Both the position numbers and the translations under genes were made by a program. A DNA stretch of 5,509 nucleotides from Sediminibacterium sp. (GTDB lineage: Bacteria; Bacteroidota; Bacteroidia; Chitinophagales; Chitinophagaceae): NCBI GenBank assembly GCA_028288645.1, contig JAQBNJ010000122.1:1-5509 (forward strand), in the 5' to 3' direction. The notes below the pieces were generated by a model that worked only from the letters and a program-made list of their open reading frames with translations, did no database searches and was not told the DNA's origin. Positions within the stretch are counted from its first letter, which is position 1. Each line of letters starts with the position of its first letter. Shown piece by piece: positions 1 through 5,509 of this stretch.

Positions 1-170
1 GGCATCTGGATGTCAAGGAAAATCAGGTCGATATTCTCCTGTGAAAGTACATGCATGGCTTTCACAGGATCATCAAAACTTCCGGCGAGCTCAAGAAAGG
101 GTACTTTGCTGATATTGTCAACCAGTAGTTCCAGTGCAAGCGGCTCGTCATCTATTGCAATACAACGCAT
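1..170 (-). CDS. LytTR-type response regulator, N-terminal receiver part (partial, runs off the window)
   Basis: The first 56 codons of a response regulator are visible, starting at the ATG at 168-170; the rest lies beyond the window's left edge. They form the first half of a receiver (REC) domain. The acidic pocket is D7-D8-E9 in CIAIDDEPLAL, and D53 in the strand IFLDIQM is the expected phosphate acceptor. The C-terminal output domain is not visible. LytTR is inferred because the DDEPLAL start and the LDIQM strand are typical of Bacteroidota LytTR regulators, which almost always sit beside a PF06580 kinase as here. The start codon follows the kinase stop by only 2 bp, so the genes are co-transcribed and form a kinase/regulator pair. 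No Shine-Dalgarno sequence is seen. The protein would act in the cytosol as a DNA-binding regulator switched by phosphorylation. The receiver call is very secure; the LytTR call is likely. Confidence 0.92.
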   Translation of the reverse strand, partial: MRCIAIDDEPLALELLVDNISKVPFLELAGSFDDPVKAMHVLSQENIDLIFLDIQM

Positions 171-172
171 AA

Positions 173-1222
173 CTAAGAAAGGTTGATTTGGAGTGTTATT
201 AAAAAAATCGCATTCCCGTCCGTTACCTGCAAATTATGCAAACGGCCGTACAGCAGGCTAAGCCTGCGTTTTACATTGGTTAAGCCTATTCCTGATGTTT
301 TATCTTTAATCTCCTGCGATCCGGGATGATAACGGTTACTCACAGAAAAGAACAACAGATTTTCCTTTGCCTGTAGCCTGATATTAATGTAGGGATTTTC
401 AATCAGGCCGGTACCATGTTTGAATGCATTTTCTACAAATGGGATCAGCAGCATGGGCTCTATGCGATAACTGTCCTTATCAGTAGCAAAGTCAACAGTG
501 ATTTTTACTTTGTTGCCAAAGCGTTGCTGTTGCAGGTCAATATAACTCTGTAGATATTCCGTTTCTCTATCCAGAAATACTTTTTCGCCATCCGATTCAT
601 ATAACATATAACGCATCAGCGAAGAGAGTTTGATAAGGGAAGGCTCCAGCAGGTCAGATCGCTTACGGGCAAGCGCTACCATATTGTTTAAAACATTGAA
701 CATGAAATGCGGGCTTACCTGTGAACGTAATAATGAAAGTTCCGTTTTCAGGTTACTGTTTTCCTTTTCTGATTTTAGCTTGTCATCTTTGAGTTTGTCA
801 GCCACAAAACGATATGCGGTACTTGCGGCAATGATAAAAAGAAAAGTAAAAGACGTGAAGAGCGCATTCGGGCCTGAAGCAAAGATCTTTCCAGGCGAAA
901 GGAAATGGAACAGGGTTACAGACAACACATAGGCAGTGACTAAAATGATGGCCTGCACCAATGCAAAGCCCCAGTATTTTTTCGTATATAAAAAACGGGG
1001 AATGATGCGGTAGGCATTGAAGTAAAACATGAGGATCCACCAGGTATTCATGCATGCGTTATAGAAAATATCCACCGGCTCGTCCTTTACAGCTTGCGGG
1101 TTTTCACTGGTGTGGGACGAAGTGAGCAGGACAGGCAATGAGAACAACAGGGCCCACGCCAGGATATGCATGCACACGACAACCCATTTTCTTTGATACC
1201 AGTACGCTTTCACTGGCGCCAA
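173..1222 (-). CDS. Membrane sensor histidine kinase, PF06580 (LytS/YehU-like) family
   Basis: This is a complete sensor kinase of 349 residues that should autophosphorylate and pass the phosphate to the regulator encoded just downstream. Four hydrophobic segments lie at about residues 14-34, 55-78, 84-107 and 119-140, followed by a charged, probably coiled-coil linker (about 140-168). The His_kinase block contains QVSPHFMFNVLNN with phospho-acceptor H172. The ATPase N-box is at 256-270 (PMLLIPFVENAFKHG, N265) and the G-box is GIGLTNVKRRL at 311-321. There is no large extracellular sensor domain, only a loop of about 20 residues after helix 1, so the signal is probably sensed in or near the membrane. 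The start is uncertain: codon 1 is TTG, a GTG is codon 4 (1211-1213), and an in-frame TAA lies 12 bases upstream of the TTG. The first ATG (codon 18) would cut into helix 1, so a non-ATG start is likely. Paired direct repeats lie 40-72 bp upstream. Confidence 0.95.
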   Translation of the reverse strand: MAPVKAYWYQRKWVVVCMHILAWALLFSLPVLLTSSHTSENPQAVKDEPVDIFYNACMNTWWILMFYFNAYRIIPRFLYTKKYWGFALVQAIILVTAYVLSVTLFHFLSPGKIFASGPNALFTSFTFLFIIAASTAYRFVADKLKDDKLKSEKENSNLKTELSLLRSQVSPHFMFNVLNNMVALARKRSDLLEPSLIKLSSLMRYMLYESDGEKVFLDRETEYLQSYIDLQQQRFGNKVKITVDFATDKDSYRIEPMLLIPFVENAFKHGTGLIENPYINIRLQAKENLLFFSVSNRYHPGSQEIKDKTSGIGLTNVKRRLSLLYGRLHNLQVTDGNAIFLITLQINLS

Positions 1223-1261
1223 ATTAAAGCGTTATCCGCCAGAAAAACCTTAATCGCAAAA

Positions 1262-1294
1262 ATTATGCGACAAAATCCGGATATTATGCGACAA
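1262..1294 (-). promoter_or_regulatory. Tandem 12-bp direct repeats, candidate LytTR regulator binding site
   Basis: Two perfect copies of TTGTCGCATAAT (minus-strand reading) lie at 1283-1294 and 1262-1273. They start 21 bp apart, two turns of B-DNA, and the 9-bp spacer contains the palindrome ATCCGGAT. LytTR-domain dimers are known to bind pairs of short direct repeats with about 21-22 bp between equivalent positions. The pair ends 40 bp upstream of the kinase start. The simplest inference is that the regulator encoded at 1-170 binds here and controls its own operon. A related TTGCGATTAA lies closer to the gene (1252-1261) but is out of period. The site is also 135 bp from the divergent aldolase start, so control of that operon is possible. 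Confidence 0.6.
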
Positions 1295-1333
1295 GAAAGG
1301 CAACGATCATTTTATCTATTTGAAGGTAACTTA

Positions 1334-1341
1334 TAATTTTG
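1334..1341 (+). promoter_or_regulatory. Candidate Bacteroidota -7 promoter element for the aldolase-peptidase-acetyltransferase operon
   Basis: TAATTTTG matches the Bacteroidota -7 consensus TAnnTTTG exactly. It lies 87 bp upstream of the aldolase ATG and would give a leader of about 80 nt. No good TTG/TTTG element sits at the usual distance of about 19-21 bp upstream: the nearest TTTG (1319-1322) is only 11 bp away, and the expected position holds the T-rich ATTTTAT. The match is short, so confidence is moderate to low. Confidence 0.4.
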
Positions 1342-1428
1342 GGAACTAAAAGAAGATGTAATAGAGAAAACGGATAAACAATGATGACCTGACCGGGTAA
1401 TAATTAAATACCAATATGGTTTTATAAG

Positions 1429-2457
1429 ATGGTACATAGACCGTGTTTTGCCAGCGAAAATTATTCCGGCGTGCACCCTGCCTTTTTGGAATCGATCCGC
1501 GATGCCAACAATGGCTATGCCCCCTCTTACGGCAGGGATTCTTATACTCATGACGTTCAGGCGCTTTTGCAGCAGGAATTCGGTCGGAACTCCCAGGCTT
1601 ATTTTGTATTCAATGGCACAGGTGCCAATAATTTTGCCATTGCTTCAGTGCTGCAACCATACCAGTCTGTTTTCTGCACAGATGTTTCCCACATTTATGT
1701 AGATGAATCAACTGCCCCCGAAGCGCTTCTTGGAGCCAGGCTATATCCTGTTGAATCGGTGGACGGTAAAATGAACGTCGAAAAACTCCTGGAAAAGCTC
1801 AACCGGATTGGCGACGTTCACCATCCCCAGCCAGGCGTTATCACCATTTCGCAACCTACAGAATACGGCACCATATATACACACGATGAAATAAAAAAGA
1901 TCACGGATCTGGCCAAAACACATGGACTTCTGGTACATATGGACGGCGCGCGTTTATACAATGCAGCAGCAGCTATGAAATGTTCACTGGGCAAGATGAC
2001 CGAAACTGTAGATATGGTAACGCTCGGTGGTACAAAGAATGGAATGGCATTCGGCGAGGCTGTACTTTTTTTTGAAAAGACAGCAAACATTAATACTGCA
2101 TTCCATCTTAAAAGAAGTATGCAACTCGCTTCCAAAATGCGTTTCATTGCCTGCCAGTTTAAAACTATGCTTACCGATGACCTGTGGCAAGAACTTGCTT
2201 CGCATGCAAATGATATGGCTGCCGGTTTCGCACTCAGGCTTTCTGACTTTCCTGAATTACAAATTACAAGGCCGTTAGAATCAAATGCCGTTTTCGTTGA
2301 TATTCCCGCTGACTATTTATCGCGGATACAGGAATTAGCTGATTTTTATCTTTGGAACAAAGCCACCGGTGAAGCACGTTTTATGTTTTCGTTTAGCTCT
2401 GCTCCTCTTGACATTGATGTGTTTTTTGACGGGCTTCAAAAAATAATGAAAAAATGA
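1429..2457 (+). CDS. ltaE: Low-specificity L-threonine aldolase (PLP-dependent, beta-eliminating lyase family)
   Basis: This is a cytosolic fold-type I PLP enzyme of 342 residues, normal for the family. Threonine aldolases cleave L-threonine or L-allo-threonine to glycine and acetaldehyde. The N-terminal signature FASENYSGVHP is at 7-17. The phosphate-binding loop is FNGTGANN (61-68). H88 in DVSHIYVDE is the expected ring-stacking histidine, D172 and R175 lie in HMDGARLYNAA, and K203 in LGGTKNGMAFGE is the Schiff-base lysine. All expected active-site elements are present, so it should be active. Stereo-preference cannot be read from sequence, and other beta-hydroxy amino acids could be substrates. 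The start is ATG 1429, because the ATG at 1416 meets a stop after three codons. No Shine-Dalgarno sequence is seen. It is the first gene of a three-gene operon, and its TGA overlaps the peptidase ATG by 4 bases. Confidence 0.93.
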   Translation: MVHRPCFASENYSGVHPAFLESIRDANNGYAPSYGRDSYTHDVQALLQQEFGRNSQAYFVFNGTGANNFAIASVLQPYQSVFCTDVSHIYVDESTAPEALLGARLYPVESVDGKMNVEKLLEKLNRIGDVHHPQPGVITISQPTEYGTIYTHDEIKKITDLAKTHGLLVHMDGARLYNAAAAMKCSLGKMTETVDMVTLGGTKNGMAFGEAVLFFEKTANINTAFHLKRSMQLASKMRFIACQFKTMLTDDLWQELASHANDMAAGFALRLSDFPELQITRPLESNAVFVDIPADYLSRIQELADFYLWNKATGEARFMFSFSSAPLDIDVFFDGLQKIMKK

Positions 2458-3716
2458 AAAAGCGGATTTGCACCTTTCTTGCTCTTTGCGGCTTTGCAAT
2501 GAATACTCAGGCGCAGGATATGATTTCCAATATTTATACCAGGGATTTCGACTATTTCTGGAACACGGTCAAAGAAAATTACTGTTACTGGGATAAAAAA
2601 ATGACCGATTGGGATAAAACAAAAGCAGTGTACAGGCCATTGACAGATACCATTACATCAAAAGGCAGCTTTATAGGTTTGCTGGAAAAAGCATTATATG
2701 AGCTATATGACCATCATGCTTCACTTTCCGCAAATACGGCAGAATCCCAACGTTTGGTTCCTTCGGGTTCGGATATCTGGGCCGAATACAAAAACGGAAA
2801 AGCGGTTGTGCTTGAAACCAGGAAAGGATCCGGTGCGGACAGAAGCGGTATTCATCCCGGAATGGAGGTTTTGGCATTCAATGATATTGCGGTTGGAAAG
2901 GCCATAGAACCATTCCTTCCCAAAACATTACTTAAAAGAGATCCTGAAGCAATGAATTATGCTCTCCGGGTTTTACTGGCGGGAAAGCATTCGGAAAAGC
3001 GCAAGATCACCCTTGCTTATAAAGGAAAGCAGGAGACCTTTTATCCGGACGCAATAAATAATACTTCCGCTAAATCTACCGTTCTCAATTTGGTTGAAAA
3101 TAAAATAATTCCTGGAAATATTGGTTATATATTAATAAATAACAGGCTATGGGACAATGCCACAATTCCTTCATTCGATTCTGCGATAACAAGGTTAAGA
3201 CAAACAAATGCTTTGATACTTGATCTGAGGCAAACTCCCTCAGGTGGAAACACCTCGGTAGCAAAAGCAATTTTGGGAAGCTTTATCCGAAAGGAAGGAT
3301 TTTATCAGAAACATGAACTCACGGCTGATTCTATCGAAACCGGTATTAAGCGCAGTTGGATTGAGATTGTCTCGCCAAGAGAACATCCCTACTTAAATAC
3401 CCTTATCGTTCTGGTCGATCATTGGACAGGTTCTGTCGCGGAAGGCATCACTATTGGTTTCGATGCTTTACATAGAGCTACTATAATGGGTACTGAAATG
3501 GCGCGCCTGAATGGTGCTGTATATTCTTTTACGATGCCTGCAACAGGGATTGGTTTTAATTTGCCAGCAGAAAAATTATTCCACGTAAATGGTCAGCCAA
3601 GAGAAAATTACGAGCCGGGTGCTCTGGTGCCATTACCGGAATATAAAACAGAACAGGATATTATTCTGGAAGCGGCTTTAAAGGTTCTCAGAACGAAAAA
3701 GAAAAACAATCAATGA
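2454..3716 (+). CDS. Secreted S41 family peptidase with PDZ domain (tricorn-like)
   Basis: This is an exported serine peptidase of 420 residues. A signal peptide covers residues 1-20 (KKR, hydrophobic core, then NTQA), with cleavage likely before Q21, placing the enzyme in the periplasm or outside. The N-terminal helical region (about 26-100) resembles the tricorn C1 domain and contains LYDHHASL (84-91). A PDZ-like domain (about 107-195) includes GADRSGIHPGMEVLAFND. The S41 core (about 221-395) has ALILDLRQTPSGGN (253-266) and DHWTGSVAEG (322-331). S327 is the predicted nucleophile and E330 is nearby. The Ser-Lys dyad lysine of CtpA-type enzymes is not seen. H88 is the best candidate catalytic histidine by analogy with the tricorn SHA motif, and that assignment is inference. 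The substrate is unknown. The ATG overlaps the aldolase TGA, and its own TGA overlaps the next ATG. Confidence 0.9.
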   Translation: MKKRICTFLALCGFAMNTQAQDMISNIYTRDFDYFWNTVKENYCYWDKKMTDWDKTKAVYRPLTDTITSKGSFIGLLEKALYELYDHHASLSANTAESQRLVPSGSDIWAEYKNGKAVVLETRKGSGADRSGIHPGMEVLAFNDIAVGKAIEPFLPKTLLKRDPEAMNYALRVLLAGKHSEKRKITLAYKGKQETFYPDAINNTSAKSTVLNLVENKIIPGNIGYILINNRLWDNATIPSFDSAITRLRQTNALILDLRQTPSGGNTSVAKAILGSFIRKEGFYQKHELTADSIETGIKRSWIEIVSPREHPYLNTLIVLVDHWTGSVAEGITIGFDALHRATIMGTEMARLNGAVYSFTMPATGIGFNLPAEKLFHVNGQPRENYEPGALVPLPEYKTEQDIILEAALKVLRTKKKNNQ

Positions 3717-4219
3717 ACTCCACCATCCTGATACGCCAGGCAGTTCCCGAAGACATTCCGTCCATTCAGGAGATCGCGCTGAAAACATGGCCGGCAACTT
3801 ATGGCAACCTGCTATCAAAGGAACAACTGGCATACATGCTCGACCGGATCTATAGCACCACTTCCCTCCGTGATCAGTTTGCTTGCGGCCACCGCTTTTA
3901 TATTGCTGACTCGGCCGGCGAACCAGTCGGTTTCGCTTCAGTATCAAAAGACGGAGGTGCCGTTTTCAAACTGAATAAATTATATATTTTACCAGGTTCC
4001 CAGAAAACAGGAACCGGTAAATCTTTGCTGAATGAAGTGATCGGTTATGCGAAATTAAATGGCGCCCATCAATTGATCGTCCAGGTAAAATCTGACAACC
4101 CGGCAAGACACTTTTATGAAAAACAGGGTTTTGTTGCCACACAGGAGATCCATATCGATATTGGCAATGGCTACTTTATTGACGACCTTGTTATGCAGAA
4201 AATTATATCTCCTGGCTGA
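3713..4219 (+). CDS. GNAT family N-acetyltransferase
   Basis: This 168-residue protein is a single GNAT domain, expected to transfer an acetyl group from acetyl-CoA to an amine. The beginning, ILIRQAVPEDIPSIQEIA (5-22), is the usual beta1-alpha1 start. KLYILPGSQKTGTGKSLL (89-106) is motif A, with the pyrophosphate-binding loop Q97-K-T-G-T-G102. NPARHFYEKQGF (129-140) is motif B with the typical tyrosine (Y135). It looks intact and cytosolic. The substrate cannot be told from sequence; the family includes small-molecule, peptide and protein N-terminal acetyltransferases. It is the third gene of the aldolase-peptidase operon, entered by an ATGA overlap, so its translation probably depends on ribosomes finishing the peptidase. 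No antitoxin-like small gene adjoins it, which argues against a toxin role. Its stop is 12 bp from that of the convergent WD40 gene. Confidence 0.92.
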   Translation: MNSTILIRQAVPEDIPSIQEIALKTWPATYGNLLSKEQLAYMLDRIYSTTSLRDQFACGHRFYIADSAGEPVGFASVSKDGGAVFKLNKLYILPGSQKTGTGKSLLNEVIGYAKLNGAHQLIVQVKSDNPARHFYEKQGFVATQEIHIDIGNGYFIDDLVMQKIISPG

Positions 4220-4231
4220 AAGTTGACATAG

Positions 4232-5296
4232 TTATTTTAATATCTGCCATAAAGCCACCGTGTGGTCAGAACTTGCACTGGCGAGCCATTTGCCATCCGC
4301 ACTTATATCAACATCATTAACATCATTTGCCTGGAGGCAAAAGGTTTGGAGCAGCGCCCCGGTATTAACATCCCACATCCGGACAGGAACACCTTTATTA
4401 AAATGTGAATCGCCAAAGGAATTCTGAAGGAACTCGCCGATCATGATTTTATCCCTTCCGCAGGTAACCAGCCTGGAATCGTCGGGACTGAAAACTGCTC
4501 CCTGCGCATGTTCGGGTACATTGAGTGTCCGGATAAGTTTTCCGTTTACAGTGCTCCAGATCTTTATGGTTTTATCATCGGATGCGCTGGCGAGCTTATC
4601 ACCTTTATGACTGAAGGCAAGCGCAGCTATCGTGGAGGTATGGCCTTTGATATCCATTACTACGGCTCCATCAACCACGTTATAAATCTTTAGTTGAGTA
4701 TCAAAGCTGCCTGCGGCAAAGGTTTTTCCATCCGGGCTAAATTTCACGTCCCAGACCGATAAGCTGAAATCGGTGATATTTCTGATAAGCGCGCCGGTAT
4801 TTACATCCCACATTTTTATCGTTGCATCCTCACCGCTGCTTAACAGGTACTTTGCATCCGGGCTGAAACTAACTGACCAGGGTGTGCGCGTGTGGCCGCT
4901 TAGTGTTTTTATCACATTCCCTGATGCAACATCCCATATTCTGACCTTTTGATCGTATGATGTAGTAGCAAGTAATTTCCCATCAGTACTGAAGTCAAAA
5001 TAAGTAACGCCTTCAGGGTGCCGGAATGTACTTACTACACCCGCGGTGCGGCGGTCATAAATTTTAACTGTGCTGTCAACACTGCAACTGGCGAGCAGGT
5101 TACTGTTCGGTACAAAGCGGGTAACCCATACATCCGAACTATGTACCGTGATTAATCTGCTTAACCTGGCATAGCCATTATCCACCTGTCGCGGTTGGTA
5201 AAAAAGCTGGATATAAGTGAGCAGCGCCAGACAGGCCAGAACTGTTGCCAACAATACTTTTTTCCATATCGGACCTTTACGTTTTATTTTTTTCAT
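4232..5296 (-). CDS. Membrane-anchored WD40 repeat (beta-propeller) protein
   Basis: This 354-residue protein has a basic N-terminus (KKIKRK), one hydrophobic segment at about 13-33, and then a WD40 propeller filling the rest. The topology predicts an inner-membrane anchor with the propeller in the periplasm. A lipoprotein reading (C22 after VLA) is possible but weaker, because the hydrophobic stretch continues past the cysteine. Seven blades can be counted, starting near 52, 93, 135, 177, 219, 262 and 322. Each shows a S/G-x-D...V/I-x-I/M-W/Y pattern, for example YDQKVRIWDV and EDATIKMWDV. Blade 6 is interrupted after GRDK by about 21 extra residues (284-304) before VRMWDVNTGALL. Such propellers are usually protein-binding platforms and no catalytic motif is seen, so the partner is unknown. 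The ATG at 5294-5296 is the only in-frame start nearby. A LytTR regulator gene lies 123 bp upstream on the same strand. Confidence 0.9.
   Translation of the reverse strand: MKKIKRKGPIWKKVLLATVLACLALLTYIQLFYQPRQVDNGYARLSRLITVHSSDVWVTRFVPNSNLLASCSVDSTVKIYDRRTAGVVSTFRHPEGVTYFDFSTDGKLLATTSYDQKVRIWDVASGNVIKTLSGHTRTPWSVSFSPDAKYLLSSGEDATIKMWDVNTGALIRNITDFSLSVWDVKFSPDGKTFAAGSFDTQLKIYNVVDGAVVMDIKGHTSTIAALAFSHKGDKLASASDDKTIKIWSTVNGKLIRTLNVPEHAQGAVFSPDDSRLVTCGRDKIMIGEFLQNSFGDSHFNKGVPVRMWDVNTGALLQTFCLQANDVNDVDISADGKWLASASSDHTVALWQILK
4353..4378 (-). repeat. 26-bp segment nearly identical to 4788-4813 (blades 6 and 3 of the WD40 gene)
   Basis: The segments at 4353-4378 and 4788-4813 differ at 2 of 26 positions. 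They encode the outer strand and turn MWDVNTGAL of blade 6 and blade 3. Other blades encode related but clearly divergent DNA here. This suggests a recent blade duplication or gene conversion limited to this patch, because flanking residues differ. Confidence 0.65.
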
Positions 5297-5322
5297 CGTA
5301 TTTCATAATTTTCATCGAAGAT

Positions 5323-5353
5323 AAATAAATTATCGTTAATCAATAATTTATTT
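5323..5353. repeat. 11-bp perfect inverted repeat upstream of the WD40 gene, possible operator
   Basis: The arms at 5323-5333 (AAATAAATTAT) and 5343-5353 (ATAATTTATTT) are perfect reverse complements around a 9-bp centre, CGTTAATCA. The repeat begins 27 bp upstream of the WD40 ATG, in an AT-rich gap. It overlaps a weak minus-strand promoter-like pair: TTG at 5341-5343 and TATCTTCG at 5316-5323, 17 bp apart and one mismatch from TAnnTTTG. An operator for a dimeric regulator is possible. The stem has only A and T pairs, so it would be a poor terminator, and such repeats can arise by chance in AT-rich DNA. Confidence 0.35.
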
Positions 5354-5419
5354 TCATTAATCGTAATTTTAGTTATGAAACACATTCATTGACAAGTATT
5401 TAGAAAAGAATATATTTTT

Positions 5420-5509
5420 TTATAATTTTTCCAATACTTCTTTATAGCCCCTGCCCACCGGAATAGTAGTTCCGTGGATCTCCACCATTTCGGAAGTAAA
5501 TGACCTTAT
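5420..5509 (-). CDS. LytTR-domain DNA-binding response regulator, C-terminal end (partial, runs off the window)
   Basis: The last 29 codons and the TAA stop (5420-5422) of a gene that starts beyond the window's right edge are visible. The peptide contains EMVEIHGTTIPVGRGYKEVL, the usual end of a LytTR DNA-binding domain, where a strand ending in G-x-x-IPVGR is followed by a Y/F-K-E helix. The gene is therefore probably a second response regulator, distinct from the one at 1-170: both are on the minus strand but at opposite ends, and their visible parts do not overlap. Whether it carries a receiver domain or a neighbouring kinase cannot be seen. It reads toward the WD40 gene across a 123-bp AT-rich gap with no clear GC hairpin terminator, so read-through into the WD40 gene is possible. 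Confidence 0.8.
   Translation of the reverse strand: MRSFTSEMVEIHGTTIPVGRGYKEVLEKL

Noticed and set aside
630..932. Open frame on the plus strand inside the kinase gene
   Set aside because: It lies antisense to a clear, conserved kinase reading frame, and its Ser/Leu-rich product has no recognisable domain.
1245..1275. Promoter-like pair for the kinase operon on the minus strand (TTTTG at 1271-1275 and TAAGGTTT at 1245-1252, 18 bp apart)
   Set aside because: The spacing fits, but the downstream element matches TAnnTTTG poorly, so it was not listed as a promoter.
1741..2147. Open frames on the minus strand inside the aldolase gene
   Set aside because: Their translations show no domain, and the aldolase frame carries every expected active-site residue.
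3713..4219. Acetyltransferase as the toxin of a GNAT toxin-antitoxin pair
   Set aside because: No small antitoxin-like gene precedes it, and it is translationally fused to an operon of a peptidase and an aldolase.
5323..5353. Inverted repeat as an intrinsic terminator of the right-hand LytTR gene
   Set aside because: The stem has no G-C pairs and lies about 70 bp beyond the stop, very close to the next gene's start.
5383..5395. Sequence CTTGTCAATGAAT (minus strand) upstream of the WD40 gene, resembling the kinase-operon repeat
   Set aside because: It matches only 9 of 13 positions, is a single copy, and has no partner at 21 bp.

Overview
The window looks like chromosomal DNA from a Bacteroidota bacterium, most likely a Chitinophaga-type member of the Chitinophagaceae. 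This is inferred from four things: a PF06580-type sensor kinase paired with a LytTR-type response regulator, an S41 peptidase of the tricorn-like secreted type, a TAnnTTTG-type promoter element, and the lack of Shine-Dalgarno sequences before the genes. No rRNA, tRNA, CRISPR array, insertion sequence or phage gene was seen.

Left part (1-1222, minus strand): a two-gene signalling operon read right to left. It encodes a four-helix membrane histidine kinase and, 2 bases later, the receiver domain of its response regulator, which is cut by the window edge. Upstream, at 1262-1294, two perfect 12-bp copies lie exactly 21 bp apart. That is the geometry bound by LytTR dimers, so autoregulation is likely.

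Middle (1429-4219, plus strand): a divergent three-gene operon made of a PLP-dependent low-specificity threonine aldolase, a secreted S41 peptidase and a GNAT acetyltransferase. Both junctions are 4-base ATGA overlaps, so the genes are probably translationally coupled. A perfect TAATTTTG element at 1334-1341 is the best promoter candidate. No shared pathway is obvious for a cytosolic aldolase, an exported protease and an acetyltransferase.

Right part (4232-5509, minus strand): a membrane-anchored seven-bladed WD40 protein converges on the operon, with only 12 bp between the stop codons. It is preceded by a 123-bp AT-rich gap holding an 11-bp perfect inverted repeat. Beyond that is the last 29 codons of a second LytTR-domain regulator, cut by the window edge. 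The window is therefore flanked by two different LytTR-family regulator genes on the same strand.

Most of the window is ordinary gene content. The strongest non-coding signal is the paired direct repeat upstream of the kinase. The most unusual gene-level features are the tightly coupled three-gene operon and the WD40 protein with an insertion in blade 6 and a near-identical DNA segment shared by two blades.
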